A DNA stretch of 64,000 nucleotides, taken from assembly GCA_017936785.1 (NCBI GenBank), contig JAGBEV010000014.1:82985-146984 (forward strand). Direction: 5' to 3'. This DNA comes from Lachnospiraceae bacterium. GTDB lineage: Bacteria; Bacillota; Clostridia; Lachnospirales; Lachnospiraceae. A program made the position numbers and the translations under genes. Below the pieces are notes generated by a model. That model searched no databases. It saw nothing but the letters and a program-made list of their open reading frames with translations, and was not told where the DNA came from. Below are positions 52,181-61,250 of the stretch, piece by piece. Within the stretch, counting starts at the first letter, position 1; every line of letters begins with the position of its first letter.

Positions 52181-52945
52181 TTATAAGTCTGCGCCGTGGT
52201 CTACTACCATTACCTGACCGGTTACTGCAGAGGATTCATCGGATGCAAGGAATAACAGCACATTTGCCACTTCGTCAGGCATACATGGAGGAAGGGAATT
52301 ATCCGCATGTTTATTCATGGCGGACAACATATCCATATCCAGCTTATCCTTCTGCAGATTCATTGTCATGGGAGTGACAACTGTTCCGGGACAGACTGCG
52401 TTACAGCGGACATTTACGCCTGCGCCTCTCATGGCAATGTTTTTGGTAAGTCCTATGACTGCGGCTTTACTTGCCACATAGGCTGCCCCGCCGTTTCCGC
52501 AATAACCTGCTACGCTTGCCACATTTACAATAGAGCCGGATTTCTTTTCCATCATAATTTTGGCACAGTTTCTTGTTACATACATGGTCCCTTTTGTATT
52601 GATATCGATCAGATAATCAATGGTTTCATCAGAAACCTTTTCCACAGCTTCAAGACCACCGTCAAGGACACCTGCATTGTTTACGAGAATATCCACAGTC
52701 CCAAACTTTTCCAGTGTTTTTTCCACCAATGCTGCACATTGATTCGGCTTTGAAATATCACACGGCACGCTCAATACTTCCCCACCTGCGGCACGGATGC
52801 CTGCTGCCACTTCCTCAAGCTGTGCTTCCCTTCTTGCGGAAATCACAACCCTGGCACCTTCCCTGGCAAACATTTCAGCCGCCTTTGCTCCAATACCGGA
52901 ATTTCCTCCGGTGATCACTGCAACCTTACCTTCTAATCTGCCCAT
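52181..52945 (-). CDS. Short-chain dehydrogenase/reductase
   Basis: A 254-residue classical SDR. Cofactor motif ITGGNSGIGAKAAEMF, NNAG motif ILVNNAGVLDGG, catalytic Ser in IVNVASVAGYCG and Tyr-x3-Lys in AYVASKAAVIGLTKN are present, with the C-terminal GQVMVVDHGADL. The Arg at the end of the second strand (VVISARREAQ) suggests NADP(H). Gut Clostridia carry many hydroxysteroid and sugar dehydrogenases of this type; the substrate here is not known. It follows the DUF1622 gene by 22 nt, so they may be co-transcribed. Confidence 0.9.
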   Translation of the reverse strand: MGRLEGKVAVITGGNSGIGAKAAEMFAREGARVVISARREAQLEEVAAGIRAAGGEVLSVPCDISKPNQCAALVEKTLEKFGTVDILVNNAGVLDGGLEAVEKVSDETIDYLIDINTKGTMYVTRNCAKIMMEKKSGSIVNVASVAGYCGNGGAAYVASKAAVIGLTKNIAMRGAGVNVRCNAVCPGTVVTPMTMNLQKDKLDMDMLSAMNKHADNSLPPCMPDEVANVLLFLASDESSAVTGQVMVVDHGADL

Positions 52946-52967
52946 AACATATACCTCCTATATTTAT

Positions 52968-53348
52968 TTAATTATTTTGCTTCTTCTCTTTGCCGTACTC
53001 AGCATTGTCAGCAAGCGCCTTTTCCTTTTCATCCTTTTCCTCTTTGATTTCCCAATGGATGAGGAATGTTAATGCTGCTCTTAATGCAATAATGCCTGCT
53101 GCCGTAGCGATTTCAGTCCATTCCCTGACTACAACAGTTTTTAAGATCTCACTGCCCAATTTAAATTCCAGCCCCATGGCAAGCCCTTTTGCCAGAGTAA
53201 GACGGGTATTGGGGGAACGGGTAATATAATTAAAAATTCCTCTCACGCCGGATGCAACAATAATTCCCACACCTACAAATTCAAAAATAAGAATCGCAAA
53301 TTCAACAATATAATTCAGACAACTTTGAAGCATATGAATCAGATTCAT
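52968..53348 (-). CDS. DUF1622 membrane protein
   Basis: A 126-residue membrane protein with three hydrophobic segments. CLNYIVEFAILIFEFVGVGI, then RLTLAKGLAMGLEFKLGSEI and WTEIATAAGIIALRAALTF match the DUF1622 family. A charged C-terminal tail (EIKEEKDEKEKALADN) faces the cytoplasm. The start at 53348 follows GGAGGG; an earlier ATG at 53372 is less likely. Function unknown. Confidence 0.82.
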   Translation of the reverse strand: MNLIHMLQSCLNYIVEFAILIFEFVGVGIIVASGVRGIFNYITRSPNTRLTLAKGLAMGLEFKLGSEILKTVVVREWTEIATAAGIIALRAALTFLIHWEIKEEKDEKEKALADNAEYGKEKKQNN

Positions 53349-53564
53349 TTCCCGCCCTCCTATGTATACCATATCCTAATACTATCATTATCTTTCTAAA
53401 CCACACTTTATAAGCAATGATCTTATATGTATTTTACAACATATATATGATACAATCCATTGTTTTTTCATTTTATTTCCTATTTTCTTAATTTGTTAGA
53501 AAATTTGCATGATCAGAGCAATCAGTAAGTGAATTGGGCAGTATCAAGCAAAAGAGATTGTGGG

Positions 53565-53945
53565 TTACACAATCTCTGTCTTCCAAAATCCGTGCAGGTT
53601 ACAATAGGCATATGCTGCAACCGGTTCATCACCATTCAGGATCTCAAAATCTGCCGCAGGCTTTCCCGCTGCCTCAAGATAAGCAAACTGCCCGCCTTTC
53701 TTTGTCTCCAAAAATATCCATTCAATACTGTGTTCTTCCGTCATGGGATGTTCCACGCTGCCAACCTGCACATGAATTTTATTTCCGTTTCTTTCAACAG
53801 AAGGAAGATGCTTTTCTCCTGCTCCTTCTGACATGGTGCTGTCAAGTATGCCGGCTCCCTGGGGCAGATCTTTTGCCACCTCCTCTTTACAGCCGCAGAT
53901 ACAGTAAAGAATTGACTCTTTCCATTTGATAAATACAGGTTCCAT
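53565..53945 (-). CDS. Superoxide reductase (desulfoferrodoxin family) lacking a normal centre I
   Basis: A 126-residue protein. The catalytic iron centre II is complete: the EKHLP motif with Lys and His, SVEHPMTEEHSIEWI with two His, and AYCNLHGF with the Cys and last His. The N-terminal desulforedoxin domain is degenerate: only YCICGC is seen in place of the usual four-Cys site. It should reduce superoxide to peroxide using electrons from rubredoxin. Rubrerythrin, which removes peroxide, is the gene 69 nt upstream on the same strand. Confidence 0.87.
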   Translation of the reverse strand: MEPVFIKWKESILYCICGCKEEVAKDLPQGAGILDSTMSEGAGEKHLPSVERNGNKIHVQVGSVEHPMTEEHSIEWIFLETKKGGQFAYLEAAGKPAADFEILNGDEPVAAYAYCNLHGFWKTEIV

Positions 53946-54014
53946 TTGACTTTTCTCCTTTTCTACTCTTATATTTAAACCCGGGATTGAGACTGCCTGA
54001 CATTATCTCTTAAT

Positions 54015-54626
54015 TCAGGCTTTCCGGGTGCTGTCTGCAAAAGGAGACTGCTCCAGTCTGATAAAATAGCCCTTGTCATGTTCGCAGACAGGGCACATTT
54101 CAGGCGCCTTTTCACCTTCATAGATATAGCCGCAGTTTAAACAGATCCAGGCTGTTTTTCCATCAGAGCCATGAAGCTTGTTCTGCTCTATATATTCTGC
54201 ATATCTGCCAAAACGGTCTCCATGATATTTCTCGATCTCAGCGATCATGAAAAAAGACGCCGCAACCTTATCAAAACCTTCTTCCTTTGCTTTCTCACCG
54301 AATTTCTTATAAACATCATCATGTTCTTCATACTCATTGTGCTGCGCCATACGCAAAAGTTCTGCAAGATCTTCTGTAAGGTCCACCGGATAACCGCCGT
54401 CCACATGAATAGTCTCTCCTGCCAGCTCTTTTAAATGATTATAAAAGATCTCCGCATGCTCTTTTTCCTGGTCGGCGGTATAGGTAAATACCTGGGCAAT
54501 TGCCTGCTGTTTCTGCTTTCTTGCCACCCCTGCCCCAAAAGTATAACGGTTTCTTGCCTGGCTTTCTCCTGCAAAGGCTCTCATCAAATTGTCTTTTGTT
54601 TCGCTGTTTTTAAAATCTACTGCCAT
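54015..54626 (-). CDS. rbr: Rubrerythrin
   Basis: A 203-residue peroxidase of anaerobes. The N-terminal ferritin-like diiron domain has FAGESQARNRYTFG, DQEKEHAEIFYNHL and AEIEKYHGDRF supplying Glu and His ligands. The C-terminal rubredoxin-like domain is WICLNCGYIYEG and APEMCPVCEHDKGYF, with the four iron Cys. It reduces hydrogen peroxide to water. AGGAGG lies before the ATG. It is followed by the superoxide reductase gene, giving a two-step oxygen-defence pair. Confidence 0.96.
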   Translation of the reverse strand: MAVDFKNSETKDNLMRAFAGESQARNRYTFGAGVARKQKQQAIAQVFTYTADQEKEHAEIFYNHLKELAGETIHVDGGYPVDLTEDLAELLRMAQHNEYEEHDDVYKKFGEKAKEEGFDKVAASFFMIAEIEKYHGDRFGRYAEYIEQNKLHGSDGKTAWICLNCGYIYEGEKAPEMCPVCEHDKGYFIRLEQSPFADSTRKA

Positions 54627-54711
54627 ATTCTTCCTCCTTCATCCGGAACTATTTTTATTTTCTTTTTCAGTGTTCCCAGGATTTTCCTTAAAATTCATTT
54701 CATATCTACTT

Positions 54712-56952
54712 TTACAAATAAGGGTTTTCTGATTTTGCCTTTAAACACATAAACCTTCTGTCCACTTCTTTCTGCAGAGAATCCACTACATCCTTATATT
54801 CTTCTTTTTTCAGATGCTTCGTCCTTCCCATCATGGACAGCCATTCAAGGACGGGAATTTTCTTTCCGCTTTTCTCAGGATCATAGCTTAATGTGGTAAT
54901 TCCACGCTCAACCTCATAAAGCGGAAAGTAACAGCAATCCACCGCTGCTTCAATAACCTTTCGTTCCTTATTGGGCGGATCATTCCAGTTCAGCGGACAT
55001 GCCGATATGGATTTTACATAAGCACAGCCGTCCTTTTTAGCATAATCCGCAGCTTTTGCAGCTTTCTTGATAAAATCCACAGGATTGGATTCCGCCACCG
55101 TTGCCACATAGGGAATATTGGCAGCCGCCATAAGCTGAGGCATATCTTTATGAAAATAATGCTTCCCATACTGATGATTTCCCACATGGGAAGTGGAGCT
55201 TCTGGCTCCTTTCGGTGTGGAATAGGATAACTGATAACCGGTATTCATATAGCCGCCGTTATCATATTCAAACAACAGCAGACGGTGCCCCCGCAATGCC
55301 GTGGCAAGGGCCGAACCCATACCGATATCCATTCCGCCGTCACCGCTGACCATGATAAAAGTGATCTCTCCGGGAGGAAGCTCTCCCTTTTCCTGTTTTC
55401 TGTAACAGATTTCTGCAAGCCCGCTTAAGGTAGCCGCTCCGTTTTGGAACAGGTTGTGCAGATAAGGCACTTTAAAGGAAGTCTTGGGATAAGGCGTGGT
55501 AACGATCATCCCGCAGCCTGTCTGAAACAACAACACAACAGGATCTTCAATGGCACGCAAAAGCAGGTTTACGTTGACAGGAATACCGCATCCCGGACAT
55601 GCCCCATGCCCCGGAGCAAGCCGCTTTGGCACACCGGCAGTCTGATTGATCTGACCGCCCTTGACCTGTTTTCTCCCGTCCTCTCCCAGTATAACTTCTG
55701 TTGCGTCTATTTCTGTTTTTTCCCTGGTAAGAGGGGCAAAAAAAGGCTTATTCTCTTTGCCGGCTTTCTGAGGGTCTCCTTTTTCAATGCCATAATAAGA
55801 AAAATCCATATTGGAGGATTGTTCCGCCATGTCAAACATGGCAATGGCATCTTCCACAAAGAAATCTTTTCCTCCCAGCCCATAGACCAGACTCGTTACC
55901 TTTCCCTGACATCCGTACTTTTGCATCAGCGCACGTATTTCCAGTGACAGATTTCCCCCCTGTGCCCCATAGCTGTCCTGTCTGTCTCCGATCACTATAT
56001 TTTTAGCATGCATCAGCTCCTTTGCCAGTTCTTTCTGGGGAAAAGGTCTTAAGGCTTCCAGGGTCAACAGTCCCACCTTTTTTCCTTCACTTCTCAAACG
56101 GTCCACTGCCACCATTGCCGTATCAAAAGAGGACCCTAAGAGAATCAGCAGGGTATCCGCATCCTCATGAAAATACCCTTCATACCATCCATAATTTCTC
56201 CCGGACAAAGTTCCGAATTCTGCAAACAGTCCGGGCAGAACCGTTCTCACCTCTTCCATGGCAAGATGAAGCTGATAACGGTTATTGATCAGGTCCGGCT
56301 CATTCATATAGGAACCTACCGTAACAGGATGCTCCAGGTCCAGAAAAGGATAGGGCTCCTTTTTTTCTCCTATAAAAGCTTTCACATCTTCATCATGTTC
56401 AAAGCGCATACATCTTCTTTTCTGATGGCTGGTAAAAAATCCGTCATATGCCACAGCCACCGGCAGTCTTACGGTTTCAGCCAGCCTTAAAGCTATTATA
56501 TTGAAGTCATATACCTGCTGTGCCGAATGGGCAAATAAAATAGACCATCCTGCATTTAACAGATACATGATATCGCTGTGGTCTCCTTTAATGGAAAGAG
56601 GTCCCGAAACAGTTCTGCACGCCACATTCATGACCATAGGATATCTTGTTCCCGACTGGACCGGAAACTGTTCTATGGCATATAAGAGACCGTTGGCACT
56701 GGTGGCATTGATGACTCTTCCGCCTCCTACTGCCGCCCCATAGCAGATACCTGCAGCACTATGCTCTCCTTCTGCTGCGATCATGATCAGATCCGTTTTT
56801 CCATCAGCTTTCATCTGGTCCAGATTTTCCGCGATCTGTGTGGACGGTGTAATGGGATAATATCCCATAAGGTCATAGCCGATCTGTCTGATGGCAATGG
56901 AAGCCATTTCATTTCCGCTTGCAAATTCCATAACCTGATTACATTCCCGCAT
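54712..56952 (-). CDS. 2-oxoacid:ferredoxin oxidoreductase, fused alpha-beta subunit
   Basis: A 746-residue fusion. The N-terminal alpha part (about 1-400) has MGYYPITPSTQIAENLD and EGEHSAAGICYGAAVGGGR. The C-terminal beta part (from about 455) has the cluster Cys in GHGACPGCGIPV, QTGCGMIVTTPYP, and the ThDP motif VSGDGGMDIG ending in EYDNGGYMNTG. It oxidatively decarboxylates a 2-oxo acid to the CoA thioester and reduces ferredoxin. It starts 1 nt after the gamma-delta gene. Pyruvate, 2-oxoisovalerate or another oxo acid cannot be told apart by reading; the split into two fused chains differs from the single-chain clostridial PFOR. Confidence 0.9.
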   Translation of the reverse strand: MRECNQVMEFASGNEMASIAIRQIGYDLMGYYPITPSTQIAENLDQMKADGKTDLIMIAAEGEHSAAGICYGAAVGGGRVINATSANGLLYAIEQFPVQSGTRYPMVMNVACRTVSGPLSIKGDHSDIMYLLNAGWSILFAHSAQQVYDFNIIALRLAETVRLPVAVAYDGFFTSHQKRRCMRFEHDEDVKAFIGEKKEPYPFLDLEHPVTVGSYMNEPDLINNRYQLHLAMEEVRTVLPGLFAEFGTLSGRNYGWYEGYFHEDADTLLILLGSSFDTAMVAVDRLRSEGKKVGLLTLEALRPFPQKELAKELMHAKNIVIGDRQDSYGAQGGNLSLEIRALMQKYGCQGKVTSLVYGLGGKDFFVEDAIAMFDMAEQSSNMDFSYYGIEKGDPQKAGKENKPFFAPLTREKTEIDATEVILGEDGRKQVKGGQINQTAGVPKRLAPGHGACPGCGIPVNVNLLLRAIEDPVVLLFQTGCGMIVTTPYPKTSFKVPYLHNLFQNGAATLSGLAEICYRKQEKGELPPGEITFIMVSGDGGMDIGMGSALATALRGHRLLLFEYDNGGYMNTGYQLSYSTPKGARSSTSHVGNHQYGKHYFHKDMPQLMAAANIPYVATVAESNPVDFIKKAAKAADYAKKDGCAYVKSISACPLNWNDPPNKERKVIEAAVDCCYFPLYEVERGITTLSYDPEKSGKKIPVLEWLSMMGRTKHLKKEEYKDVVDSLQKEVDRRFMCLKAKSENPYL

Positions 56953-56953
56953 C

Positions 56954-58108
56954 CTACACCTCTCCTCCTTTCATACGCTTTTCCGTCAAATAGGACTCGC
57001 TTGTCACATAACCATCCGGTCCTGCCTTCTCATAGTAAACAGGACTTCTCTGTAACTGCTGGTTCGGCAGAAAATACTGTTTTTCCGGGTGTTCTGCTTC
57101 CACACCGCTTACCAGCGCCTGAACGGGACATACATCCACACACCGCAGACATCCCTTGCAGTGATAATAATCCAGCCCTTTATTGATCATCATTTCCCTG
57201 CCTTTAAACTCTCCTTTTTGAAACTGGAATACCATATCTGGACATGCAGTATCGCACAGCCCGCAGTTAATACATCTTTCCGGTATGAATACAGGGAAAA
57301 ATCCCTGTCTGGACGGAGACAGATCGTTTACTACACTGTTGCCATAACAGGGATTGATGCCGCCTGCAGGTGCAGTCTCATACCCCCATGTGGGTATATC
57401 CTGATTTTTCTCCCCGGCACTTTCACCAACGTTTCTTTGGGAACTTTTTTTACCGCCTGCTTCTTTGCCTACAGAATGTACTTCTTCATATCCTCTGCGG
57501 ATTCCTTCCAGATTTCCTGCAAGAGCTGCAGGATATTTTTTGCCAAGGGTTTTTTCACAGATTTCATATAGATATTCCGGCTTTATAAATCCCATGATCT
57601 TTGCCATGGCTCCCAGCATGACCACATTCACACGGGATTTTGTTTCTATGGCGATCTTCTGGGCATCCACATAGTAAATGCCATGAAAATCCCCAAGCCC
57701 TTTCAATGCGTTTTCTGCCATCCCGCTGTTTTTATCCATTTCCTTTGGGTCCGTGCTTTGGCCCATGGTATTGATGATAATATCCGTGTTCTCATTACAT
57801 CCATTTAGAACAGAAAAATCCGTCAAAAGTGCATCATGAAAAATTGCCAGCAAATGTGGCTCTTTAATGGGGGAATGAAGACGGATATCCTGATCTGCTG
57901 CACTGTAACGAATAAAACCTTTTACCGGCGTTCCCGTTTTCTCCGATCCATAGCTGGAAAAGCTGGCGCTGTTTAACCCAAGATACTGCAGTCCCAGTTC
58001 TCCCAGCATTTTTCCGCACAAATTGGCTCCCAAGCCTCCGATACTCTCCAAGCGGATCTCATAATAACCGTTTTCATTGGTAACCGGTAACATGACTGTT
58101 TCTTTCAC
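56954..58108 (-). CDS. 2-oxoacid:ferredoxin oxidoreductase, fused gamma-delta (ferredoxin) subunit
   Basis: A 384-residue fusion. The N-terminal gamma domain has EIRLESIGGLGANLCGKMLG and SFSSYGSEKTGTPVKGFI. A linker (about 210-255) leads to a 2[4Fe-4S] ferredoxin-like delta domain with CINCGLCDTACP and CKGCLRCVDVCPVQAL. The start is GTG at 58108 with AAGGGGG 7 nt before it. It begins 13 nt after the rubredoxin stop and is followed directly by the alpha-beta gene, so the enzyme is encoded by two fused genes. Confidence 0.9.
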   Translation of the reverse strand: MKETVMLPVTNENGYYEIRLESIGGLGANLCGKMLGELGLQYLGLNSASFSSYGSEKTGTPVKGFIRYSAADQDIRLHSPIKEPHLLAIFHDALLTDFSVLNGCNENTDIIINTMGQSTDPKEMDKNSGMAENALKGLGDFHGIYYVDAQKIAIETKSRVNVVMLGAMAKIMGFIKPEYLYEICEKTLGKKYPAALAGNLEGIRRGYEEVHSVGKEAGGKKSSQRNVGESAGEKNQDIPTWGYETAPAGGINPCYGNSVVNDLSPSRQGFFPVFIPERCINCGLCDTACPDMVFQFQKGEFKGREMMINKGLDYYHCKGCLRCVDVCPVQALVSGVEAEHPEKQYFLPNQQLQRSPVYYEKAGPDGYVTSESYLTEKRMKGGEV

Positions 58109-58121
58109 CTGATAGCCCCCT

Positions 58122-58283
58122 TTATTCTTCCTGCTTTTGGAAATATTCTTTTCCTACCATGCACAGGGGACAGAGATAATCCTCCGGCACATCTTCCCAT
58201 TTGGTTCCCGGAGCAATTCCCTTTTCCGGATCTCCCAGATCTTCATCATAAATGTAGGCACATACTGTACAAATATATTTCAT
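58122..58283 (-). CDS. Rubredoxin
   Basis: A 53-residue rubredoxin. The iron site is formed by YICTVCAYIYDEDLGDP and DYLCPLCMVGKEYF (two CxxC pairs), with the usual GTKWEDVPED between them. The ribosome binding site is AAGGGGAT. It is the first gene before the fused 2-oxoacid:ferredoxin oxidoreductase and could feed electrons to the superoxide reductase and rubrerythrin encoded 4 kb away. Confidence 0.93.
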   Translation of the reverse strand: MKYICTVCAYIYDEDLGDPEKGIAPGTKWEDVPEDYLCPLCMVGKEYFQKQEE

Positions 58284-58361
58284 GATTTCATCCCCTTTTG
58301 ATTTTTTTGTTTAGTATGACTGAATTTCTTCCTTTTTATCCATACCTCAACAGACAGAACC

Positions 58362-58418
58362 GTACAAAAAATAAGACTGTTGCATTTAAAATATTTTTAA
58401 ATACAACAGCCTTATTTT
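58362..58418 (-). terminator. Strong terminator of the CPBP protease gene
   Basis: Arms of 24 nt (58368-58391 and 58395-58418) with two mismatches and a 3-nt loop, followed on the minus strand by six T. It separates the CPBP gene from the rubredoxin operon. Confidence 0.78.
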
Positions 58419-58441
58419 GTATGATCCGTTTTTATATTTAA

Positions 58442-59362
58442 TTACATTGCACCTGCATCCTGAATGTCTGCTCCCTCCACGGGTAATTTTGCTTCTGACA
58501 TTTCCACAGGTTTTATTTTTCCCAAAAGCCTGTAGAATAAAATCAGCAGTGCCAGACTCAGGAAACTGATAAGCGCCACTAACGGCAGCATATAGGTTTC
58601 CGGCAGCGCTCCCCATACTGCGTCAACAAAATTGGATGATAAATTTACCGCACCATGCAGCAGCATACACAACCAGATATTGTGGTATTTGCCATATACA
58701 TATCCCAATATCAGACCAAGGAAAAAAGCATAAGTTCCCTGGACCAGATTGGCATGAATAACGCCGAATGCCAATGCCTGAATACAGTTTACAACCCAGA
58801 ATTTAGTACTCACCCTGCCTGCCAGACGGAAGATGATGCCCCTGCATAACACTTCTTCTCCCATAGGTGCCAAGATCACTGTTGCAATAAACACAACAGG
58901 TGTCATTTCTCCAATACCTACTGTTTCCATCAGTTCAAGATAACCTTGCAGCAAATTAGGAAACAGCATATCCAGAACGCCTAATGCACCGCTGATAAAA
59001 ATCTGCAATAACATACCGGCAAGCACAATGATCACAATTCCCTTTATGCCTGCTTTTTCTGTATTTTGAGGTCTTTTTTTCTTACCGTATGCCAGATAGT
59101 ACCACAAACCAAATACCACTAATCCTATAACCTGATATACTAAGACCACACTTCCCACAGAATTCATATACTGTTCCGAAACCAGCTGCATCAGTTCATT
59201 TTGTGACAAGCCCGCATCAGCATTTTGGAACCCAACTGCAATGCTTATACAAAACATGATCACTATTGCTGCTCCGAATTGTAACGCCAGCGACAAAAAC
59301 GCAGGCAGAACTGCTACAAAAAACCAGCCGATTTTTCCCCAGATACTTTTTTTCATTTCCAC
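58442..59362 (-). CDS. CPBP-family intramembrane metalloprotease
   Basis: A 306-residue membrane protein with about eight helices. The CPBP (Abi) motifs are MGEEVLCRGIIF (Glu-Glu-x3-Arg), AFGVIHANLVQGTYAF (Phe-x3-His) and LCMLLHGAVNLSSNF. Relatives process prenylated proteins or bacteriocin-related peptides and often give self-immunity. The next gene upstream encodes an unknown membrane protein and then an ABC-2 exporter, so a shared role in export or immunity is possible but unproven. Confidence 0.88.
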   Translation of the reverse strand: MEMKKSIWGKIGWFFVAVLPAFLSLALQFGAAIVIMFCISIAVGFQNADAGLSQNELMQLVSEQYMNSVGSVVLVYQVIGLVVFGLWYYLAYGKKKRPQNTEKAGIKGIVIIVLAGMLLQIFISGALGVLDMLFPNLLQGYLELMETVGIGEMTPVVFIATVILAPMGEEVLCRGIIFRLAGRVSTKFWVVNCIQALAFGVIHANLVQGTYAFFLGLILGYVYGKYHNIWLCMLLHGAVNLSSNFVDAVWGALPETYMLPLVALISFLSLALLILFYRLLGKIKPVEMSEAKLPVEGADIQDAGAM

Positions 59363-59387
59363 AACTTCCTCTTTTCATGTATTTTTA

Positions 59388-60554
59388 TTACATCTTATCA
59401 GTTATGGCTTCTTTTTTCCAGTCCTCTGGCAAATATTGGGTGCTTATGCGGTTTTCCGGTTTCTCGTCAAAAAGGTATAAGACAACAAGAAAAACCCATT
59501 CCAAAGGCTTCATCACCAGATAGACTACATCTGCACTCCAGGGATTTGTGATCCATTTTGATATGGGATATCCGTAAGTATCATAAAAATTCCTGACAGC
59601 CCTGTGGAAACGCGGCGTTTTTTCCTCCAAAAGCTGCTCAAAGGCATTCGCCACACACAACTGTCTGTTGACCACAATGCGTTGTCCCCTTCTGATCCCA
59701 TAGCGGGTTGGCTTTACCAGCCCTCTATGCCCCTGGAGGGAAACTGTGCACAGATAATGTGCATCATACTCTACCGGCGGCGGTGAAATCTCCCTGGATA
59801 AAACCCAGTCACTGGTTTTTGTAAACGCCTGTATCACACTGTCCGGTTTCTGCCCCAGCAGACACAAAATACAGATCACGATACCGTATAAAGGAATCAT
59901 GGCGATCAATGCTGCCCAGTACATATTCGCGCCTTTGCAAAGAAAAGCATTACATTTTGCCAGAAAACCATTTTCATATTTTACCTGCATCTGTTCTTCC
60001 GCCTGCTGCCTGATCAGATCCTTAAACATATCTGCCACATGAATTAAAAATAATATAGGAACAGTACACAGGGAGAAAATAAAGATAAAATTTTCTGCCA
60101 AAACCTGACCGGGAGAAATGCCTTCCGGTCTTGCCCAGCAGATCAGCTGGACCAAAAACAGCACGTTTACAATAATACCTCCATAAACGCCGCCAATACA
60201 CAAAACTTTTGCAAGGGGTGCAAGATGCCTGCCGGCAAACTTTATGATCAGATAAGATACAAACCCTGCCACTGCCAGAACCACCAATGTGAGCATATGA
60301 TCACCATTGACCGGCGTATGTACACTAGAGAACCCCATCATACGATTAATGGGTTTATAATATTCCAGCGGGCCCCATAAGCCAAATGCCAATACCATAT
60401 AAACCAATCCGATACCAAATGCAATACATTCAAAAAAGAATTTTTTCTTTTTCTTTACTGCAAATACAATATCCATGATCACCAGTACACCCGGTAAAAG
60501 TACCAATATGAGCAAAATTCCATCCACTGCCAATTCATTCATAAATTCACTCAT
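59388..60554 (-). CDS. Multi-pass membrane protein of unknown function (possibly DUF6688)
   Basis: A 388-residue protein. About six hydrophobic segments lie in the first 235 residues, then a soluble C-terminal part containing LCTVSLQGHRGLVKPTRYG, RRGQRIVVNRQLCVANAFEQ and FYDTYGYPISKWI. A last hydrophobic stretch is LVMKPLEWVFLVVLYLFD. I think it belongs to the DUF6688 group, with moderate certainty. It lies between the CPBP protease and the ABC-2 permeases, all on one strand with short gaps. Confidence 0.6.
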   Translation of the reverse strand: MSEFMNELAVDGILLILVLLPGVLVIMDIVFAVKKKKKFFFECIAFGIGLVYMVLAFGLWGPLEYYKPINRMMGFSSVHTPVNGDHMLTLVVLAVAGFVSYLIIKFAGRHLAPLAKVLCIGGVYGGIIVNVLFLVQLICWARPEGISPGQVLAENFIFIFSLCTVPILFLIHVADMFKDLIRQQAEEQMQVKYENGFLAKCNAFLCKGANMYWAALIAMIPLYGIVICILCLLGQKPDSVIQAFTKTSDWVLSREISPPPVEYDAHYLCTVSLQGHRGLVKPTRYGIRRGQRIVVNRQLCVANAFEQLLEEKTPRFHRAVRNFYDTYGYPISKWITNPWSADVVYLVMKPLEWVFLVVLYLFDEKPENRISTQYLPEDWKKEAITDKM

Positions 60555-60581
60555 AAATTTGCTCCTTCTTACTCTCCTGCT

Positions 60582-61250
60582 TTATCCTGTGGAGTTGCTT
60601 TTATTATAAAACAAAAGCGGCAGGGAAAAGGTTGCGTTTTTTCTCCAAAAAACTGCCCCTATGGTCAAAAGGATTCCACTTATCAATAAATAATGTTTTC
60701 CGCCGGGACCGCTCCCATACTGCATGGAAAAAAGCCAGAAGCTGCCCAATTGCTTAAAGCCTGCGCCGAAATTGACTACATAATACATCAAGGGGATCAT
60801 ATAGGCAAAGACCACCTGATCGGACAAGGCAAAGACAAACATCCCCATGCCTCCCAGAAACAGGGCATTTGCCATCATACCATAAAATATACCCCAAAAA
60901 TCAAAAATACAATTTCCCCACTTCAGATATAAAAGGAAAACACATTCCATTACTATCATAAAAAAAACTGCCCAAATAATCCTGATAATATGGAGAACGG
61001 TCATGGATTCCTTTTTGCTGGCGATCAGATCTCTGATATCCTTATTCATATCCGGTATAAAGACCGGAATCAAAAGGACTATTCCCCACAAGGATAAATA
61101 TCCTTCCATAATTTTAGCCACCTGGTACTGCTCCAGATTTTTGGTCCCCATAAAAAGCGGTGCTGCAAGACACATCACAATACATACAAGCAGATGGGGA
61201 AGCAGATTATATTTCAGATTTATTTTTGAAATTTTCAGATATCTTTCCAC
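60582..61250 (-). CDS. ABC-2 type transporter permease, second subunit
   Basis: A protein of about 222 residues with six hydrophobic segments (from KYNLLPHLLVCIVMCLAA to YLLISGILLTIGAVFW). The reading frame stays open well into the upstream permease gene. The best start is the GTG at 61250 (VERYLKISK), preceded by GGAG at 12 nt, which overlaps the upstream gene by 44 bp. It resembles the membrane half of ABC-2 exporters, and the position after the first permease supports this. The start remains uncertain. Confidence 0.62.
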   Translation of the reverse strand: MERYLKISKINLKYNLLPHLLVCIVMCLAAPLFMGTKNLEQYQVAKIMEGYLSLWGIVLLIPVFIPDMNKDIRDLIASKKESMTVLHIIRIIWAVFFMIVMECVFLLYLKWGNCIFDFWGIFYGMMANALFLGGMGMFVFALSDQVVFAYMIPLMYYVVNFGAGFKQLGSFWLFSMQYGSGPGGKHYLLISGILLTIGAVFWRKNATFSLPLLFYNKSNSTG

